From contig NZ_VKDB01000002.1 in NCBI RefSeq assembly GCF_007280555.1, forward strand, positions 124,001 through 188,000: a stretch of 64,000 bases of DNA, read 5' to 3'. The translations under genes and the position numbers were made by a program. Within the stretch, counting starts at the first letter, position 1; each line of letters begins with the position of its first letter. The notes under the pieces were generated by a model. It saw only the letters and a list, made by a program, of their open reading frames with translations. It was not told the DNA's origin and made no database searches. The stretch comes from Deinococcus detaillensis (GTDB lineage: Bacteria; Deinococcota; Deinococci; Deinococcales; Deinococcaceae). This document shows, in pieces, positions 1 to 6,742 of the stretch.

Positions 1-707
1 AGCCGCGCCAATTCCTCTCCAGCTCGGCGCTGAATGGCTTGGGCCTCGGGGTCATTTCCCAAGGCTGCTGCATACACGGCGGGCGCAAGGCGGGCGACGG
101 CGGCGCGGCCTCCCGCGTAGACATGAGCGCGGATGTCGGGCCAGTGCTGGCTGCCGATGGCCGCGTACAGCGCCGCCGCTAGCGGACCTTCTGGCTGCCC
201 TTCGTCGGCTTGGCGCAGTGCCACCTTAAGCCCTTGCCGCCCTTGCCAAAAGGCTCCGCCCGCGTCGTCAATCAAAAAGCCGTGCCCGCCCGCCCGAATG
301 ACGTCTTCCCGCGCCGTGCGGTGATAAGCCATGCTGCCGGTTCCGGCATAAACCAGCGTGCCGGAACTCGCAGCAAAGTGCGCCGAGTAAGCCAGGTGAA
401 GATCATCGGTGACGTAAATAGCGGCAGGTGGCAGGCCAAACGTTCGGCTGAGCAGCTCAGCAATCATTGGGGCGTACTCGCCTTGCAAACCCGTCACTCC
501 AGCGACGAGTGCGGCGGGTTGACTCTGAACCTCGGCGCGAATACCTGCCAGTCCCTCGACCATCTGTTGCCGCGCTTCCGGCGTGTAGAGGTGGCCGGAA
601 AGGGGGACGGCTTTGCCCTCAGCTAGGAACTCCTCGCCTGCGTAGAGCGCCCATTTGCTGCTGCTGGCCCCCAAGTCGAGGCTGAGCAGTGTCGGGGGGC
701 CACTCAC
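1..707 (-). CDS. BadF/BadG/BcrA/BcrD-type ATPase, N-acetylglucosamine-kinase-like (3' end outside window)
   Basis: Reading leftward from a GTG at 705-707, the protein opens with the actin-fold phosphate-1 motif (LSLDLGASSSKWALY). A phosphate-2 motif (VYAGTGSMAYH) lies near residue 100, followed by GGHGFLIDDAGGAFWQGR. That last block is the glycine-rich signature of BadF/BadG ATPases and of N-acetylglucosamine kinases. The family uses ATP either to phosphorylate amino sugars or to activate 2-hydroxyacyl-CoA dehydratases. With no dehydratase genes nearby, sugar kinase is the better guess. An in-frame stop a few codons upstream makes GTG the only likely start. About 235 residues are visible and the C-terminus is missing. 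A palindrome of TGGT/ACCA type lies upstream. Substrate is inferred. Confidence 0.8.
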   Translation of the reverse strand, partial: MSGPPTLLSLDLGASSSKWALYAGEEFLAEGKAVPLSGHLYTPEARQQMVEGLAGIRAEVQSQPAALVAGVTGLQGEYAPMIAELLSRTFGLPPAAIYVTDDLHLAYSAHFAASSGTLVYAGTGSMAYHRTAREDVIRAGGHGFLIDDAGGAFWQGRQGLKVALRQADEGQPEGPLAAALYAAIGSQHWPDIRAHVYAGGRAAVARLAPAVYAAALGNDPEAQAIQRRAGEELAR

Positions 708-757
708 GCGGCGGCCTGCTTTGAAGCTAGATTAAACAGAGCAAAGTGGTATTTGAT

Positions 758-772
758 TGGTAAAGTTTACCA
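758..772. promoter_or_regulatory. Palindromic operator candidate TGGTAAA-G-TTTACCA
   Basis: This is a perfect 7-bp inverted repeat around a single central base. It sits in the 68-bp gap between the end of the P450 gene and the start of the kinase-like gene. The TGGT...ACCA half-sites recall operators of GntR/HutC regulators of amino-sugar genes (NagR/DasR type), which would fit the downstream kinase. The regulator is not in this window, so the link is inference. Confidence 0.4.
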
Positions 773-775
773 CCC

Positions 776-2035
776 TTAAGCTGACGCTGCTTGGCCTGTC
801 CCTTTTCCCAGCGCCACCCGAAAACCGCGTAGCTCGTAGCCCTTGACCACTTCGTTGTAACTCACGCTCGGCGGCGTGACGATCCGCAGATCATTCCAGA
901 TCAGCAAGCGGCGCAAAAACACGTCGCTTTCCCGGATCGCCAAAAACGCGCCGGGGCAGCGGTGGTGGCCGTCGCCAAACGCCAGCACCGGGGCCTGAAC
1001 GCCGCGTGGCAAGCTGCGGGCCGGGCAGACTTCCAGCGGGCGCTCACCCACCGTGGATTCGTCGGTGTTGGCTTCCTGTACGTTGAGCGCCAGCAAGCTG
1101 CCCTTAGGCACGCTGACGCCGTCAATCTCCAAATCTTGCTCTGCGCGGCGGTAGAGGGTGGACACCACCGGCTCAAGCCGCAAAATCTCGTGCAAAATGG
1201 CGTGGCGCTCCTTTTCGGTGCCGTGCAGGTATTCGCTTCTCAGATCAGCGTTTTGTAGCAGGTGCCAAGCGGCGGCGCTGATAAACTCCCGCGTCGTGAC
1301 CATGCCCGCCGTGCCGTAGGTCAAGCACTCGGTCATGATTTCGAGGTCGCTGTAGTTCTTGTCGAGCAGATGGCTGATTAGATCGTCGCGGCGCTCTTTT
1401 TTGCGGGCTTCGATGGCCGGTTTGACGTCCAGAAAGTAAAACAGCCCCAAGTTGAGCTGTTGGCTCAGTGCCTGACTGCGGTTGCGAATCTGCGCCGAGC
1501 CGGGTTCGCTGTCGCCGCCGCCGTCCACAAACGAAGTGATGCGCTTTTCCATGCCGGGCAGTCGGCTGCTGGTCAGGCCCACCACCTGCGCGGCCACCTC
1601 GACGGCCAGCTTGAGGCTCAGATCATCCAGATTGACTTCACCTTTGGCGCTCAGCTCAGCGACCAACTCGTCGGCCAGCTTGGCGATCATCGGCTGGTAG
1701 GTGGCCACCGAAGTCGGCGTGAAGTAGCGGGCGGTGTCGCGGCGCATGGCGTGGTGGGTGTCACCCTCGGCAAACAGCACCGGCGCGTTTTTCATTGCGC
1801 CCATCTTGCTGGCCATCTCGGACATGAAACCAGCTTGCCGCACGCCCTCGTCGCGCAAAATCTCGCGGGCGGCCTGAAAGTTGTGAACCCGGTACACGCC
1901 GCGCTCGTCCAGCTCAATGCTGGCTCCGGTTTTGGAAAGCTGATCTTGGCGGCGGGTCAGCGGCGCAGTTGGGGCGGCAGATGGAGTAGACGAATGGGGA
2001 AAAGGGCAGGTGCCCTCGCGAGGATGCTGGGTCAT
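776..2035 (-). CDS. Cytochrome P450
   Basis: This 419-residue soluble bacterial-type P450 monooxygenase would be cytosolic and need ferredoxin and reductase partners encoded elsewhere. The haem-binding loop [10 protein letters not shown] carries the cysteine ligand at residue 360. The K-helix ExxR motif is EILR (LHEILRLEP), and an I-helix-like stretch reads [11 protein letters not shown]. Length is normal for the class. The ATG overlaps the stop of the upstream MarR gene (ATGA), with GGAG just upstream, so the two are translationally coupled and probably form a two-gene operon. The substrate cannot be deduced. Confidence 0.95.
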   Translation of the reverse strand: MTQHPREGTCPFPHSSTPSAAPTAPLTRRQDQLSKTGASIELDERGVYRVHNFQAAREILRDEGVRQAGFMSEMASKMGAMKNAPVLFAEGDTHHAMRRDTARYFTPTSVATYQPMIAKLADELVAELSAKGEVNLDDLSLKLAVEVAAQVVGLTSSRLPGMEKRITSFVDGGGDSEPGSAQIRNRSQALSQQLNLGLFYFLDVKPAIEARKKERRDDLISHLLDKNYSDLEIMTECLTYGTAGMVTTREFISAAAWHLLQNADLRSEYLHGTEKERHAILHEILRLEPVVSTLYRRAEQDLEIDGVSVPKGSLLALNVQEANTDESTVGERPLEVCPARSLPRGVQAPVLAFGDGHHRCPGAFLAIRESDVFLRRLLIWNDLRIVTPPSVSYNEVVKGYELRGFRVALGKGTGQAASA

Positions 2036-2547
2036 GGTTGCTCCGGTGAGGTGGGGGAAGGGTGAGGAGTAAGGTGCTGAACGGTGCAGCGCTGGGCGTG
2101 GGCGGCCAACTGCTCCAAGCCGAGGGTCAGCGCTTCCAGCGGCCCCAGCGCCTCAAGTGGCGGCTGCGTAACCGCTTGCACGGTGGCCAGCGCCGAAGCC
2201 CACAGCGCCTGCCCAGACGGGGTGACGCCGAGGGTGCGGCGGCGGGCATTGGCGGGGTCGCTGCGGCGGGTAATGGCTCCCAGCTTGGTGAGGCGGTCTA
2301 GGGTGCGGCTGACCTCGTATTTGGGAATGCTCATGGTGACAGACAATTCGCCGGGCGAGGTCATGCCGCCCTGTACGTAGCTCAGAGCAATAAAGGCCCG
2401 CAAATCGAGGTCGTGTAGCCGAACCAGAGCGCTGTCTACCGGCTGCGCCAGCGCTTGCCACAGCGTCCAGTAAGCATTCAGGAAGCGCAGTGGCTGGGCG
2501 GCGAGGTCGGGAGCAGAGGAGTCGGGCAGCACAGTTGCATTCTGCAA
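2032..2547 (-). CDS. MarR-family transcriptional regulator
   Basis: This 171-residue winged-helix protein has helices typical of MarR regulators, including a [10 protein letters not shown]...[12 protein letters not shown] recognition region and the basic wing [16 protein letters not shown]. MarR proteins are usually dimeric repressors relieved by small phenolic or lipophilic ligands. The overlap with the P450 start suggests it controls its own operon with the P450. The start shown is TTG at 2545-2547; no strong Shine-Dalgarno is visible, so the N-terminus is uncertain by a few residues. The last 15 or so residues are proline-rich and probably disordered. Confidence 0.88.
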   Translation of the reverse strand: MQNATVLPDSSAPDLAAQPLRFLNAYWTLWQALAQPVDSALVRLHDLDLRAFIALSYVQGGMTSPGELSVTMSIPKYEVSRTLDRLTKLGAITRRSDPANARRRTLGVTPSGQALWASALATVQAVTQPPLEALGPLEALTLGLEQLAAHAQRCTVQHLTPHPSPTSPEQP

Positions 2548-2930
2548 TCAAATCATGAGAGCAAGGGTTGAGTTTGGTTGCTGCTCAGCGGGCATTGGGG
2601 GAAAAGCGCTGTGTCCCCGGTGTGAGAGTTGCCCTTTTTATTGCAGGTTAGTGGTTTGAGGTGGTGTGACCGAGTGCTCAGCACTCTGGGAGGACAAGAT
2701 CATGATATGACGGCGGTATGGAGAGCGGCCCAGCGAACGCTTGAGCGCTTTGCCCAGTACAGCAAGCGGGCAGGCGTCCGTTTTGTCCAAGAAGGAGGGG
2801 ACTTGCGCTGGTGGTGCCTCTCTGAACGCGTCTCTCGACTTCATCACCCAAACTGCAAGATGACACTCCCGGATTCCTCCGGCTGGGGGCGTCTTGCAGT
2901 GGTCAGGCCGCTGCGGCCCCTGAGAAAAAG
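2548..2930. other. Intergenic stretch, no convincing gene
   Basis: This roughly 380-bp gap separates the MarR gene from the broken GGDEF gene and should contain the MarR-P450 promoter near its left end. Short reading frames on both strands show no domain and no ribosome site. An 8-bp inverted repeat (CTGCAAGA at 2853-2860, TCTTGCAG at 2892-2899) could be part of a transcription end, but no T-tract follows. Base composition and lack of coding signal would fit a degraded element, though nothing is recognisable. Confidence 0.5.
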
Positions 2931-4114
2931 CTATAGAGATTCGTCGAGAACCGTACAGTTCCGTCCTCGGTGCTTGGCTTCGTAGAGCGCTGTGTCCGTG
3001 CGCTCAAGGTTAGCTTCCAGTGTTTCGCCAGCCCGGTAGCATGTGAGACCGAGGGAGGCAGTAATCCGGTAATCTGGAGGCAAGCTCTCGGTCTGGAGCA
3101 CGGGTAACGCCTGCCGTACACGTTCTGCGGCTTTACACGTTCTGCGGCTTTATAAGCTGCCGCTGCCGTAGATGCAGTAAAGATAAGTAGAAATTCCTCA
3201 CCACCGTAACGGCCCACGAAATCGCCTTGCGGTATCGTCTTTTGTAACGTACTGGCCACCGCGCACAACACCTGGTCGCCAACATGATGTCCGTAAGCAT
3301 CATTGACCCGCTTGAAGTGGTCAATGTCCAGCAGTCCAACGCAGACCACTCTCTCCCCGGAAGGCCGCGACTTCTCCTGAAAAATTGCTTGTTCCAAGTG
3401 CTCTAAAGCAGATCGGCGGTTCGGTAGGCGGGTCAGGTGATCTCGGGTGGCCAGATCATGCAGTTCTTCCAGGGCCTTCTCCAAATGGATGTTCACTTCT
3501 TGCAGTCGCGTGTTGCGGTCCCGTACGGTTCGCCGCAAGGCCGCCATGTAGCTGCCGATGTAGGTGATCAGCAACAGAACCACAGCGAACGCGAAGGCAG
3601 AAATGGCCTCAATATGCAGATCAACGCGTTCAGGAGCCCAGAGCACCAAAGCCAAGATCACCGCGATGTATGAAGCGAGCACGCCCCCACAGACGAGCAG
3701 CATGGAGCGGAAATTCAGGGCAAACACCCCAAACAGAACTCCGACGGCACCCAGCAGCAAAAACGGTACCCGTGCTTGGGGCTCGGAAACGTAAAACATG
3801 ACGCAACCAGCCGGCCACATGGTGAGAATGATCTGAGCAGCAGTCATACTCGGGTCCCTGAAACGGAGATTGATGTTGGTGAAAATCAGGAGCAGGAACG
3901 TTGCGCAAACGACGGTGATACCCACCAGATAATGCGTCAGGTGCACGGCTGTAAGCATGCCTGTAACGAAACAGGCGATAACGATAAGGGTGGTTCCCAA
4001 GTGCGTGACCATACCCAGAAAGGTTCGCTTGAGGCGCAACTGCTGTGCGTGGGCAGTATTTCCAGAACGGGCAACTCGCGTCACCGAATGGGGAGCTCGT
4101 GGTGAAGCATTCAC
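2931..4114 (-). pseudogene. Membrane diguanylate cyclase (GGDEF), frameshifted by a 17-bp tandem duplication
   Basis: Residues about 30-190 form roughly six hydrophobic membrane segments. A short coiled-coil linker follows, then a GGDEF domain with DIDHFKRVNDAYGHHVGD and the active-site signature RYGGEEF (304-308). Such proteins make cyclic-di-GMP from two GTP at the inner membrane. After AYKAAERV (residue 327) the frame shifts and continues as unrelated sequence to a stop at 2903. The true C-terminus, including a TASLGLTCYR strand and TDTALYEAKHRGRN, is intact in another frame and ends at a TAG at 2931-2933. Removing one copy of the 17-bp repeat at 3117-3150 restores one 388-residue reading frame exactly. 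The GTG start overlaps a stop upstream (GTGA). The broken form probably lacks full activity. Confidence 0.85.
3117..3150. repeat. 17-bp perfect tandem duplication
   Basis: TACACGTTCTGCGGCTT occurs twice back to back (3117-3133 and 3134-3150) inside the GGDEF coding region. Seventeen is not a multiple of three, so the extra copy causes the frameshift. A perfect duplication suggests slippage or short-homology duplication that is recent and possibly reversible. Confidence 0.95.
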
Positions 4115-4380
4115 AGCCCGGCCTCTGCCATGGGGAGGAATCGGCCCCGAGCCATCAAAGCATCCCGGGTAGGCAGAGGCCGGGCCTCTTGGTCGGCATA
4201 CACACAGCGCAAAGACATCCCATAAAGGATGAAGGCGTCTCTGAACCGCACCATCCGTTCACCAATGTATGCATGAGGAAGATTGGCCATTGGAAAAGTC
4301 TGTTGGCTCCGCTGACCGTCCTCGAAGCGCTGTTGGCTCACTGGCCTACATTTGAGCGGGAGTAGCGACGTCTCAGACAT
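4111..4380 (-). CDS. Possible small ORF upstream of the GGDEF gene, unrecognised
   Basis: This 89-residue frame has no domain I recognise. Its TGA overlaps the GTG of the GGDEF gene as GTGA, a layout typical of coupled genes. A TATAAG hexamer lies 4 nt before its ATG and could be the -10 of a leaderless or near-leaderless transcript. There is no Shine-Dalgarno. A 10-bp direct repeat (GAGCCAACAG) occurs within its first third. It may be a real small gene, a remnant, or chance. Confidence 0.3.
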   Translation of the reverse strand: MSETSLLPLKCRPVSQQRFEDGQRSQQTFPMANLPHAYIGERMVRFRDAFILYGMSLRCVYADQEARPLPTRDALMARGRFLPMAEAGL

Positions 4381-4616
4381 TCATCTTATAGTGAGGAAAC
4401 GGCTCTTTCAGGCCTCTTACCCTCACAGACCTCTCATCCTTAACAAGACCAAATCAGGATCTGTGTACGCTCTTACGCCGAGGAGGGGTATCCATGTTTC
4501 TCAGCTTCAGCAGACACAACTCACTGGCGGTTTGCTGGCGCTGCGCCTCAGCTGCCTCACTTCTCGGCCTCGCTCACGATGTCCCATAGGTAGGTATTCA
4601 GCTCCTTGAGCGTGCC
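4381..4616. other. Intergenic stretch with a doubtful 31-residue ORF
   Basis: The only coding hint is a plus-strand frame at 4494-4589 (31 residues). It is preceded by a good ribosome site (GAGGAGGGG) 4-5 nt before ATG and carries a hydrophobic alanine/leucine stretch. It has no recognisable relative and may be the truncated start of a lost secreted protein. The rest is probably promoter DNA for the leftward genes. Confidence 0.3.
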
Positions 4617-5054
4617 CTATGGAGGCCCATATGGATTGATGCTGATGACTGTTTTGCTCAGCCTCATCTGCATCCAGACGATATAATCGGCCGTCACGGT
4701 CGAGTTTCCGGACACACGTTTGTCCTGGGTGTTGGCGATGCTGGTCAGGAGCTGCGCCACTTTTTTTCGCTGCTGGCTGGTCAGGACGATGGGACTGCTC
4801 AGCTTGGGGTCTGCCTTCACAGACGCCCCCACTTTAGCCACCTCCGACCTGAGCGTGCCCCCACGCAGATCGTAGACCAGCAAAGTTCTGTCCGACATCA
4901 AACCGCCCGAGCGAAACACCACGCCGTGAACGGGAAGCAGCGGATCGACGGTTTCAGTCTGAGCAGAAGCTAAGCCCATCAGTGCCAAGAAAGCAACCGG
5001 AACCAGCAGTACGCGGGACAGTCTGGACGGGAAACGCCAAGTCAACTGTTTCAT
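4617..5054 (-). CDS. Small secreted protein of unknown function
   Basis: About 145 residues. The N-terminus is a clear signal peptide: basic n-region (KQLTWRFPSRLSR), hydrophobic core (VLLVPVAFLALMGLASA), and cleavage after ASA before QTET. The mature part of roughly 120 residues has no family I recognise and lacks cysteines and membrane segments. Two adjacent ATG codons (5055-5057 and 5052-5054) follow GGAGG. The second has the more usual spacing, so 5054 is taken as the start. A TTG farther upstream lies before the ribosome site and is rejected. The gene is divergent from the surface-protein operon that begins near 5.3 kb. Confidence 0.6.
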   Translation of the reverse strand: MKQLTWRFPSRLSRVLLVPVAFLALMGLASAQTETVDPLLPVHGVVFRSGGLMSDRTLLVYDLRGGTLRSEVAKVGASVKADPKLSSPIVLTSQQRKKVAQLLTSIANTQDKRVSGNSTVTADYIVWMQMRLSKTVISINPYGPP

Positions 5055-5221
5055 CATTCCTCCACCCAGCAAAAACTCCCGTCGGCACTGGTCTGCTTAT
5101 TAGCATAGAACTGTGCGCCGAATGCCTGCAAGCCGGCGCTTGGTACGGTAATTCTCAGCACCTGCCTCAGCAGCCGTCAGCTGAACTGGCGAAGTGCAGG
5201 AGCCGCAGGAGACAGAAATCT

Positions 5222-5266
5222 TTGACAGGTTTTTGACGCCCCTCAGCCTATCTTCATAAACGGAGG
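5222..5266 (+). promoter_or_regulatory. Promoter and ribosome-site candidate for the rightward surface operon
   Basis: Two -35-like boxes, TTGACA (5222-5227) and TTGACG (5233-5238), precede CATAAA (5255-5260). The second has a 16-nt spacer to CATAAA. GGAGG at 5262-5266 lies 6 nt before the ATG at 5273. The -10 match is weak. Confidence 0.4.
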
Positions 5267-5272
5267 TATGTC

Positions 5273-5404
5273 ATGTCAATTGGCCGCTTCGTGGCTTCTG
5301 GTGTTCCGCCCTCGGCGTGTTGGGACAACCGGCGAACATCGGTGTACAAGCCGCCTCAACCCAAGCTGTCCCAATTCAATTCGCTCAGCCGAGCTTTACG
5401 GTGA
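5273..5404 (+). CDS. 43-residue ORF overlapping the barrel gene (leader peptide or decayed N-terminus)
   Basis: This ORF has the best ribosome site in the region, GGAGG with 6-nt spacing to ATG. Its TGA (5402-5404) overlaps the GTG start of the barrel gene (5401-5403). That layout would allow translational coupling. The peptide shows no domain. A +1 shift near 5304 would join its first residues to the alternative N-terminus SALGVLGQPAN of the barrel frame, so it may instead be the frameshifted original signal peptide. I cannot decide between the two. Confidence 0.35.
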   Translation: MSIGRFVASGVPPSACWDNRRTSVYKPPQPKLSQFNSLSRALR

Positions 5405-6705
5405 AAAGGGCCAAGTCTGGGAGGGCCGGAGCGCTCAGTTTGCTGCTGTGCAGCTTTGCCAGCGCTGCCAATACCAACGGCGATTATGTGCAGTTTCGCT
5501 ACTTTTATCCGTCCAGCGGCTTGGAGGGAGCCACGCTGGACGGCCAGTACAGTTACCGCGCCGTAGCCTTTAGCGTCAGTCTGCGGGCCAGCGAACTCAG
5601 CTTGCAGCGCCAGAACGCCAACCTGTCGCTCAGCAGCGGCGGCTATTTCGGCTACGCCAGCGTCAGCAGAGAAGCCGAGCGCCAAACCGCCACCTACACG
5701 GCCCTGGCAGGTTACTCCTCGCCTAATCCGGGCCTTTTTTCAGACGCCACCCTGACTTACGTCCGGGCCGAAGATGGGCGGCCCGATCAGGGTTACGTGC
5801 TCAACAGCGTCTCGCTGGATACGCGGGGCCAATTTTCCAAAGCTTGGCGCTGGAGTGCTGGCGGAAGCTGGGACAACACCAAGCTCAACTTGGCCCCCGA
5901 CGATCCCGGCACCAACCGCAGCCTCAATCTGGGCCTGACCGGCAAAGTCGCCAGCGTGGACATACGTGCCCGCGCCAAGCTGAGCAGTTCGGACACCGGC
6001 AGTGCGCCCAACGCCCTCAAGTGGTCGGTCAACCTGGACGCGGGCGTGCCGATCACCAGCACCGAGCGCTTGGCCGCCGCTGTGAGTTACAACAGCCAGC
6101 AACAAGACAGCGAGAGCCTGACGCTGAGCAGTGCCCGCTTCACGCCGCTGAGCCTCAGCGCGGCGCTGACGCGGGCCGACAGTGTGTTTGGCGCTCGGCT
6201 AAATGCCGATTACACCTTCAGCGAAGCGCTGAGTCTGTCGGGCGAGTACGGCCTGAGTTTTGCTTCACCCTTGTCACAAGACGGCAGCCTCAGCTTGGAT
6301 TACCGCAGTGGCGTTTGGATGCTCGGCGCGGGGCTGGCCGCCGACTCCACGCCGGACGTAAACAACGTGCCGACCTACAGCGTCTCGCCGCGTCTGAACG
6401 TGGGCTATGCAGGCACGGCCTTCACCGCTTCGGTGCGCGGCAACGCCCGCTACGCCCCGGCTCAAAAAGACCCTTGGTCGTATCACGTGGACGCCAACGC
6501 CCAAACCCTCGGCTCGGCGCTGACCTTCGCCTTCAACTTGGCCGCCGACAGCCCCAGTACCAGCCGCCCCCTGACCGCGCAAATCGGCTTACAAGCGCTC
6601 TATACCCTGAGCGACCACTGGACACTGAATGTCAGCGCCCGCTCCCGCCTCGGCACGGCTCAGCCGTCCATTCAGGGCGGGCTGGGGGTGCGCTATGTGT
6701 TCTGA
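5401..6705 (+). CDS. Outer-membrane beta-barrel-like protein
   Basis: From GTG at 5401 the protein (434 residues) starts with an excellent signal peptide: basic KRAKSGR, core AGALSLLLCSFASA, cleavage near ASA-AN. The mature chain is almost entirely alternating polar/hydrophobic strands rich in Ser, Ala, Tyr and Leu. It ends in an aromatic strand (GGLGVRYVF) with terminal Phe, the usual signature for outer-membrane barrel insertion. No enzymatic motif is seen. An in-frame GTG at 5317 would add 28 residues upstream but would bury the signal peptide. It is first in a rightward operon with the PKD protein (37-bp gap) and FN3 protein, so it may anchor or export them. Function is inferred. Confidence 0.7.
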   Translation: MKRAKSGRAGALSLLLCSFASAANTNGDYVQFRYFYPSSGLEGATLDGQYSYRAVAFSVSLRASELSLQRQNANLSLSSGGYFGYASVSREAERQTATYTALAGYSSPNPGLFSDATLTYVRAEDGRPDQGYVLNSVSLDTRGQFSKAWRWSAGGSWDNTKLNLAPDDPGTNRSLNLGLTGKVASVDIRARAKLSSSDTGSAPNALKWSVNLDAGVPITSTERLAAAVSYNSQQQDSESLTLSSARFTPLSLSAALTRADSVFGARLNADYTFSEALSLSGEYGLSFASPLSQDGSLSLDYRSGVWMLGAGLAADSTPDVNNVPTYSVSPRLNVGYAGTAFTASVRGNARYAPAQKDPWSYHVDANAQTLGSALTFAFNLAADSPSTSRPLTAQIGLQALYTLSDHWTLNVSARSRLGTAQPSIQGGLGVRYVF

Positions 6706-6742
6706 TCCCGGGTGTTCTGAAGTTGTTTTTAGGAGGTGGGCT

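Noticed and set aside
2629..2985. 118-residue plus-strand frame, considered as a transposase remnant
   Set aside because: No transposase motif, terminal inverted repeats or target duplication could be found.
4494..4589. 31-residue ORF with a good ribosome site
   Set aside because: Too short, no conserved feature; mentioned only as a possible remnant.
6629..6742. Longer start for the PKD protein
   Set aside because: It would overlap the barrel gene and lacks a ribosome site. GTG at 6743 has AGGAGG and a signal peptide.
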